Assembly (NCBI GenBank): GCA_900318065.1
Contig: ONIY01000032.1
Coordinates: forward strand, 1-44,621
Length of the DNA stretch: 44,621 nt
DNA from: an uncultured Prevotellaceae bacterium
GTDB lineage: Bacteria > Bacteroidota > Bacteroidia > Bacteroidales > Muribaculaceae
Reading direction: 5' to 3'
Under the pieces are notes generated by a model. It searched no databases, had not been told where the DNA came from, and saw only the letters and a list, made by a program, of their open reading frames with translations. Shown here one piece after another: positions 40,485 through 44,621 of the stretch; positions within the stretch are counted from its first letter, which is position 1, and every line of letters starts with the position of its first letter. The position numbers were made by a program, and so were the translations under genes.

Positions 40485-41681
40485 TTACTTCTCGGCTTTC
40501 TTGGTTGTCTTCTTAGCAGCAGTCTTCTTAGCAGGAGCTGCTTTCTTGGTCGCTGTCGCCTTCTTAGCGGGCTCAGCCTTCTTGGTCGCTGTTGCCTTCT
40601 TTGCAGGAGCAGCTTTCTTGGTCGCTGTAGCCTTCTTGGTCGCTGTCGCCTTCTTAGCAGGAGCAGCTTTCTTAGCGGGCTCAGCTTTCTTGGCTGCTGT
40701 TGCCTTCTTGGCAGGAGCCTTTTTAGCGGTAGCCTTCTTGGCGGGTGCTTTCTTAGCAGCAGCTTTCTTAGCAGCAGCCTTCTTGGCAGGTGCCTTCTTG
40801 GCAGGAGCTTTGGCCTTAGCCTTAGGTTCTTCCTTCTTGGGCTCTTCAGCCTTAGGCTCCTCTACCTTAGGTTCGGGCTCTGGTTCAGGCTCTGGCTCTG
40901 GTATTGGGAATCGCTCTTGCACGGTGCGTGGCTCATCGGGGTCGTCGACGTGCTCGGCAATGTACTTGTCCATGGCAGCAGCAATCGATGGAGCCTTGGG
41001 CGACGTGGTGAGGTCGAGTCTCAGGCCGTGATTCTTGAGCTCTTCGATGGTCTTGGCACCCATAGCGCCAATGGCGATGTTGCCTTGCTCAAAGTGTGGG
41101 AAACTCTGCAGCAGCGACTTCACGCCCGAGGGTGTGAAGAGGATAATCATGTCGTAGTCAAACTCCTCATCGTTGCCAATGACATTGCTCACCGTGCGGT
41201 ACATGATGGCCTTGGTGAACTTGATGCTGCCATCCTCAGGGATGTGGAGCTTTTGCTCGTGAACGTCGCTCACGGGGTAGATGTAAGTTTCCTTGTTGTG
41301 CTTGGCAAGCAGCGGAAGCAGTGCGTCGGCATGGCCTGTCTCGGTGTAGAAGATCTTGCGCTTGCGGTAGATGATATACTTTTGCAGATAGTGTGCAATG
41401 GTCTCGCTCACGCAAAAGTACTTCATAGTGTCGGGAACATTAAACCTCAACTCCTTGCACAGTCTGAAGTAGTGGTCGACGGCGGCGCGGGCAGTGAAGA
41501 TCACTGCGGTGTGGTTAGTGATGGGAATCTTTAACTGACGGAATTCTCTTGAAGTTAACCCCTCAATCTTGATGAATGGCCTGAAGACCACTTTAACACC
41601 ATACTTATGTTCCAAATCGAAATAAGGAGATTTTTCAGATGATGGTTTCGGTTGCGAAACCAAGATTTTCTTAATCTTCAC
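40485..41681 (-). CDS. hemD: Uroporphyrinogen-III synthase with histone H1-like Lys/Ala-rich tail
   Basis: A 398-residue protein. Residues 1-245 match the HemD fold used by Bacteroidetes: ILVSQPKPSSEKSPY, HTAVIFTARAAVDHYFRLC, YPVSDVHEQKL, DMIILFTPSGVKSLLQSFP and NIAIGAMGAKTIEELKNHG. HemD closes hydroxymethylbilane to uroporphyrinogen III in haem synthesis. Residues about 259-272 are a PEPEP linker, 273-290 are E/K mixed, and 291-398 are repeats of KKAPAKK, KKATATK and similar, resembling histone H1. The usual HemD is about 250 residues, so the last 150 are an addition. The start is GTG at 41681, after the DUF4271 gene. No other haem genes are nearby. Confidence 0.85.
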   Translation of the reverse strand: MKIKKILVSQPKPSSEKSPYFDLEHKYGVKVVFRPFIKIEGLTSREFRQLKIPITNHTAVIFTARAAVDHYFRLCKELRFNVPDTMKYFCVSETIAHYLQKYIIYRKRKIFYTETGHADALLPLLAKHNKETYIYPVSDVHEQKLHIPEDGSIKFTKAIMYRTVSNVIGNDEEFDYDMIILFTPSGVKSLLQSFPHFEQGNIAIGAMGAKTIEELKNHGLRLDLTTSPKAPSIAAAMDKYIAEHVDDPDEPRTVQERFPIPEPEPEPEPEPKVEEPKAEEPKKEEPKAKAKAPAKKAPAKKAAAKKAAAKKAPAKKATAKKAPAKKATAAKKAEPAKKAAPAKKATATKKATATKKAAPAKKATATKKAEPAKKATATKKAAPAKKTAAKKTTKKAEK

Positions 41682-41699
41682 AGTTTCAATGTTTTTTGT

Positions 41700-42572
41700 T
41701 TATAATATGCTGCATACATAAACTGTACCGGCAAGTGCCAAGAGAGGGGGTACAATTTCAACGGCGCAAAGGTACAAAATAAAATAGATACTTGATGACA
41801 AATTGTTGAAAAAAATTCTAAATCCTTTCCAAATAAATACAATCCTCGCCAAAATATATAGTGCTAATGCCAGCGACAGCATCAGTTTTATGGTAGAGGG
41901 AAACACGAGGGTTATCACCACAATGGGGAAGAGCAGCAGTCCCAGCGTGGCTTGCGAGGCAAGGAAGCCACCCACCCACAGCTCGGTGAGGCTGTCGGTG
42001 GTGAAGGTGAAGCCTATGAGCCTGTACATGAACAGCTGGATGGTGATAAAGAAGGCAGCCGAGAGGAAGAGCACAAACACATGGAGGAACACCGAGCTCT
42101 GCAACGCCAGGGTGAGCTGCGGGTCATACCACGAGAGGCCGTAGAACAGCAGCAACCCTTCCATGAGGCAGGTGTTGATGATCAGGGCAATGATGATGCG
42201 TGTGTCGCTCGCCGTGTGGTCGCTATAGAGGTCGTCCTTGCCCTTGGTGGAGAACATGTTGTGCATGAGGTTGGCAATGTACACGTTTCCCATCCTGTAG
42301 CTGGTGATGAGGAAAAGGCATGAGAGCAGGAACATTATCATCGACCCCGTGTCGTGCAGCGGCGAACTGTTATGGGTGCGGGCATTGCTGGCATGGGGCA
42401 CCTCAATCACGGGCATCTGGTCGATGTGGACAATGGTGGTGTCGTTGCCGCCTTGAGAGGGGAACCCTCCCAGGTATTGCGCGCGGTGCTCCTTGGGCAC
42501 GACCACGGTGTCGGCGCTGGTGGCCTGGGTGGTGGCGCTGTCGGTGATGATATTTATTGAATCGGTTGCCAT
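41700..42572 (-). CDS. DUF4271 membrane protein
   Basis: A 290-residue membrane protein. I start at 42572 (MATDSINII), 14 bases after the LOG stop; the open frame continues upstream over that gene but has no support. Residues 1-90 are polar and Thr/Ser-rich. Six or so membrane helices fill about 80-290 (IMFLLSCLFLITSYRMGNVY, LMEGLLLFYGL, VFLHVFVLFLSAAFFITIQL, ILARIVFIWKGF). The F-L-x-x-I-x-x-R-M-G-x-V start and the position beside a HemD gene are typical of DUF4271 proteins in Bacteroidetes. Function unknown; the conserved pairing suggests a link to haem synthesis or the envelope. Confidence 0.8.
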   Translation of the reverse strand: MATDSINIITDSATTQATSADTVVVPKEHRAQYLGGFPSQGGNDTTIVHIDQMPVIEVPHASNARTHNSSPLHDTGSMIMFLLSCLFLITSYRMGNVYIANLMHNMFSTKGKDDLYSDHTASDTRIIIALIINTCLMEGLLLFYGLSWYDPQLTLALQSSVFLHVFVLFLSAAFFITIQLFMYRLIGFTFTTDSLTELWVGGFLASQATLGLLLFPIVVITLVFPSTIKLMLSLALALYILARIVFIWKGFRIFFNNLSSSIYFILYLCAVEIVPPLLALAGTVYVCSIL

Positions 42573-42586
42573 AGATGATGCTTGTG

Positions 42587-43174
42587 TCAATATTTCGGCT
42601 CGGTGGGCTCGGCCTCGTGCGACAGTTCTTGCTCCAGGATGTCGATGGCCTCGGCAGGGCTCGACGCCATGCGCCACAGCCGGTGATGGCTTGCCTTCAT
42701 GAAGCCCTGCTCGATAGAGTGGTTGAGCATGGCTTCCAGGTGGTCATAGTAGCCCAGGGTGTTGAGTATCACTATGGGCTTGATGGCGAGGTTGAGCTGT
42801 CGCCAGGTGATGGCCTCGAGCAGTTCTTCCATGGTGCCGCAGCCGCCTGGCAGCGCTATCACTGCCTGCGACATCTGTGCCAGAGTGTGCTTGCGCTCGT
42901 GCATCGTGGCGGTGGCGATGATGCGCGTGAGGCGGTCGTAGTGCCACCCGTTGTCGATCATGAACTGGGGGATGACACCCACTGCCTCACCTCCAGCGTC
43001 GAGCACTCCGTCGCTCACGGCGCGCATGAGTCCTTCGCTGCCAGCCCCGTTTAGGCATGTCCATCCACGCTGAGCCATGAGCTTGCCCAGGTGGTAGGCA
43101 GCGTCGAGATAGGAAGCCTCGATATTCCTGCTCGAAGCTCCAAAGACGCATATGTTTATCTTCTCGCTGGCCAT
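42587..43174 (-). CDS. LOG-family (TIGR00730) nucleotide-monophosphate phosphoribohydrolase
   Basis: A 195-residue Rossmann-fold protein. The start at 43174 (MASEKINICVFGASS) places the first strand properly; the frame upstream overlaps obg. Motifs are VFGASSR, NGAGSEGLMRAVSDG, MHERK (91-95) and ALPGGCGTMEELLE (107-120), the LOG active-site signature. LOG proteins cleave ribose 5-phosphate from purine nucleoside monophosphates; the bacterial role is not settled and the older name lysine decarboxylase is misleading. It lies 10 bases after obg and 14 bases before the DUF4271 gene, so it is part of the same operon. Confidence 0.92.
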   Translation of the reverse strand: MASEKINICVFGASSRNIEASYLDAAYHLGKLMAQRGWTCLNGAGSEGLMRAVSDGVLDAGGEAVGVIPQFMIDNGWHYDRLTRIIATATMHERKHTLAQMSQAVIALPGGCGTMEELLEAITWRQLNLAIKPIVILNTLGYYDHLEAMLNHSIEQGFMKASHHRLWRMASSPAEAIDILEQELSHEAEPTEPKY

Positions 43175-43184
43175 GGCGTTGTGT

Positions 43185-44411
43185 TTAATCTTGGTCCTCG
43201 TCGTCATTGACGATTTGGAAGTCGCTGTTGGGGTCGTCAAATTTCTCGTCCCAGTACTCATCGTCCCACTCGCGCTCGTCGACGATCATCTTGCCGCCGG
43301 CGTCGGGCATCTCGTCATAGTCGGGATCCTGGGCGGCAAAGAGGAAGTCGTCCTCTTCCTTGACGCGGTGATTGGCGTCGAGGTCATGCAGGGCAACGGT
43401 GTCGGGGATGCGGTTGTGCTCGTCGTTGATGGTGCGCCACAGCAGGTCTTTGAGCTCGGTGAGGCCTTGCTGGGCAACGCTAGAGATGAACACTATGGGC
43501 ACATCGGCGGGCAGGGTGGGGCGCAGCATCTCCTTGAGGTCCTCGTCAATGAGGTCGCACTTGGTGATGGCGAGCACGCGGGGCTTCTCCACCAGGTCGG
43601 GGTTAAAGGTGGCGAGCTCGTTGCTCAGGATTTCATATTCGCGCTTGATGTCGTCGGTGTCGCTGGGTATCATGAACAGCAGCACGGCGTTGCGCTCAAT
43701 GTGGCGCAAGAACCTTAGTCCCAGCCCTTTGCCCTCGCTGGCGCCCTCAATGATGCCAGGGATGTCGGCCATGACAAACGACTGCTGGTCGCGGTAGCTC
43801 ACAATGCCCAGGTTGGGCTCGAGGGTGGTGAAGGGGTAGTTGGCAATCTTGGGCTTGGCGGCGCTAATCACCGAGAGCAGTGTCGACTTTCCGGCATTGG
43901 GAAAACCCACGAGACCCACATCGGCGAGCAGCTTGAGCTCCAAGATGATAGCCTTCTCCACACCGTCCTCGCCAGGCTGGGCAAAGCGGGGGGTCTGGCG
44001 TGTGGCAGTCTTGAAATGCACGTTTCCCAGGCCGCCGCGGCCGCCCTTGAGCAGTCGCACCACCTGTCCGTCCTGGGTCACGTCGCACAGGAATTGCCCT
44101 GTCTCGGCATCGTAGACGGCAGTGCCACAAGGCACCTCGATAGTGCGGTCCTCGCCCTTCTTGCCAGTGCACTGGTTCTCGCTGCCTGGAGCACCGTCGG
44201 TGGCAAAGATGTGGCGCTGATACTTGAGGTGAATCAAGGTCCACAGGTTGCGGTTGCCCTTGAGGAAGATGTGCCCTCCGCGGCCTCCGTCGCCGCCATC
44301 GGGACCTCCCTTGGGTATATACTTAGCGCGGTGCAGGTGCTTTGAGCCTGCTCCTCCGTGCCCACTGCGGCACAATATCTTCACATAGTCAATAAAATTA
44401 CTCTCGGCCAT
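43185..44411 (-). CDS. obg: GTPase Obg
   Basis: A 408-residue ribosome-associated GTPase that acts in large-subunit assembly and stress response. I start at 44411 ([17 protein letters not shown]), the usual Obg N-terminus. Residues 1-158 form the glycine-rich Obg fold ([16 protein letters not shown]). The G domain has the P-loop [10 protein letters not shown], switch [18 protein letters not shown] and the specificity motif TKCDL. The OCT domain is absent; instead the last 70 residues are very acidic, ending in NDDEDQD, which is common for Bacteroidetes Obg. It is the first gene of the operon obg, LOG, DUF4271, hemD. Confidence 0.97.
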   Translation of the reverse strand: MAESNFIDYVKILCRSGHGGAGSKHLHRAKYIPKGGPDGGDGGRGGHIFLKGNRNLWTLIHLKYQRHIFATDGAPGSENQCTGKKGEDRTIEVPCGTAVYDAETGQFLCDVTQDGQVVRLLKGGRGGLGNVHFKTATRQTPRFAQPGEDGVEKAIILELKLLADVGLVGFPNAGKSTLLSVISAAKPKIANYPFTTLEPNLGIVSYRDQQSFVMADIPGIIEGASEGKGLGLRFLRHIERNAVLLFMIPSDTDDIKREYEILSNELATFNPDLVEKPRVLAITKCDLIDEDLKEMLRPTLPADVPIVFISSVAQQGLTELKDLLWRTINDEHNRIPDTVALHDLDANHRVKEEDDFLFAAQDPDYDEMPDAGGKMIVDEREWDDEYWDEKFDDPNSDFQIVNDDEDQD

Positions 44412-44447
44412 AGCGTTGAATGTGTGTGAGTTTTTCTTTTCGGGGTG

Positions 44448-44455
44448 CAAAGGTA
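44448..44455 (-). promoter_or_regulatory. -7 box (TACCTTTG) for the obg operon
   Basis: A perfect TAnnTTTG match on the minus strand, 36 bases from the obg start. Bases 44456-44621 are A/T-rich and show no gene. Confidence 0.65.
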
Positions 44456-44621
44456 CAAATAATTACCGACTTATAGTTTTCTTTTTTCAAAACATTTAGA
44501 AATAAACTTAAAAAAGAGGCTTACGTAGAGTCAACAAGCAAATGCATATTTTGTGACAAAGTTAAGAAAAATGTTTATAGAACTCTCGCAGAGGTGTGCT
44601 GAAATTGAGTTTTTTTCTTGG

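Overview
The window reads as chromosomal DNA of a gut-type Bacteroidales bacterium. The Muribaculaceae or a close relative is my inference, not something the sequence proves. The evidence is that most start regions carry the Bacteroidetes -7 box (TAnnTTTG) and lack clear Shine-Dalgarno sites. Secreted proteins are of BspA-LRR, CotH and dockerin type, and the housekeeping set (enolase, class III fructose-bisphosphatase, MtaB, Obg next to a LOG protein, a DUF4271 protein and HemD) fits the phylum. Host genes are moderately GC-rich. One block, about 18.7-21.3 kb, is clearly AT-rich.

Layout. 0-7 kb: a 1255-residue secreted multidomain protein flanked by inverted copies of a roughly 130-bp hairpin-rich repeat, then a REP-associated-type (HUH/Y1) transposase with a long C-terminal extension, then an AlbA_2 regulator. 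7-14.4 kb, minus strand: enolase, a BspA-like leucine-rich-repeat protein with a dockerin, and a second secreted dockerin protein. 14.6-18.2 kb, minus strand: a small regulator-like protein, a transmembrane Ser/Thr kinase and two small secreted proteins. 18.2-18.7 kb: a structured, probably non-coding stretch ending in a strong terminator. 18.7-21.3 kb: an AT-rich cassette of small membrane-associated and zinc-ribbon proteins with a MITE-like element. 21.3-23.2 kb: a gene remnant and a DEXX-box ATPase/nuclease flanked by 43-bp direct repeats. 23.2-26.3 kb: a duplicated LAB_N protein and a NatA/NatB-like ABC exporter. 26.6-31.9 kb, minus strand: two tandem CotH-dockerin proteins and a LytS/LytT two-component system. 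32-38.2 kb: a small secreted protein, two AraC regulators, and the divergent unit mtaB, lpxL-like acyltransferase, GT2. 38.4-44.4 kb: fbp, then on the minus strand the apparent operon obg, LOG, DUF4271, hemD.

How the parts fit. The housekeeping blocks look intact and normally ordered. The accessory parts are cell-envelope oriented: four secreted dockerin proteins, one secreted protein with a short C-terminal sorting-like domain, two signalling systems and lipid A-type functions. The intergenic DNA is unusual. Nearly every spacer holds a tract with a 7-bp period (sometimes 9 or 10), and the heptamer differs from spacer to spacer. Palindromic dispersed repeats are also common. The signals I consider most worth following are the heptad-tract family, the REP-like repeat/transposase pair, the AT-rich membrane/zinc-ribbon cassette, a shared TGAAC direct-repeat operator candidate, and two candidate small RNAs with 19-nt complementarity.
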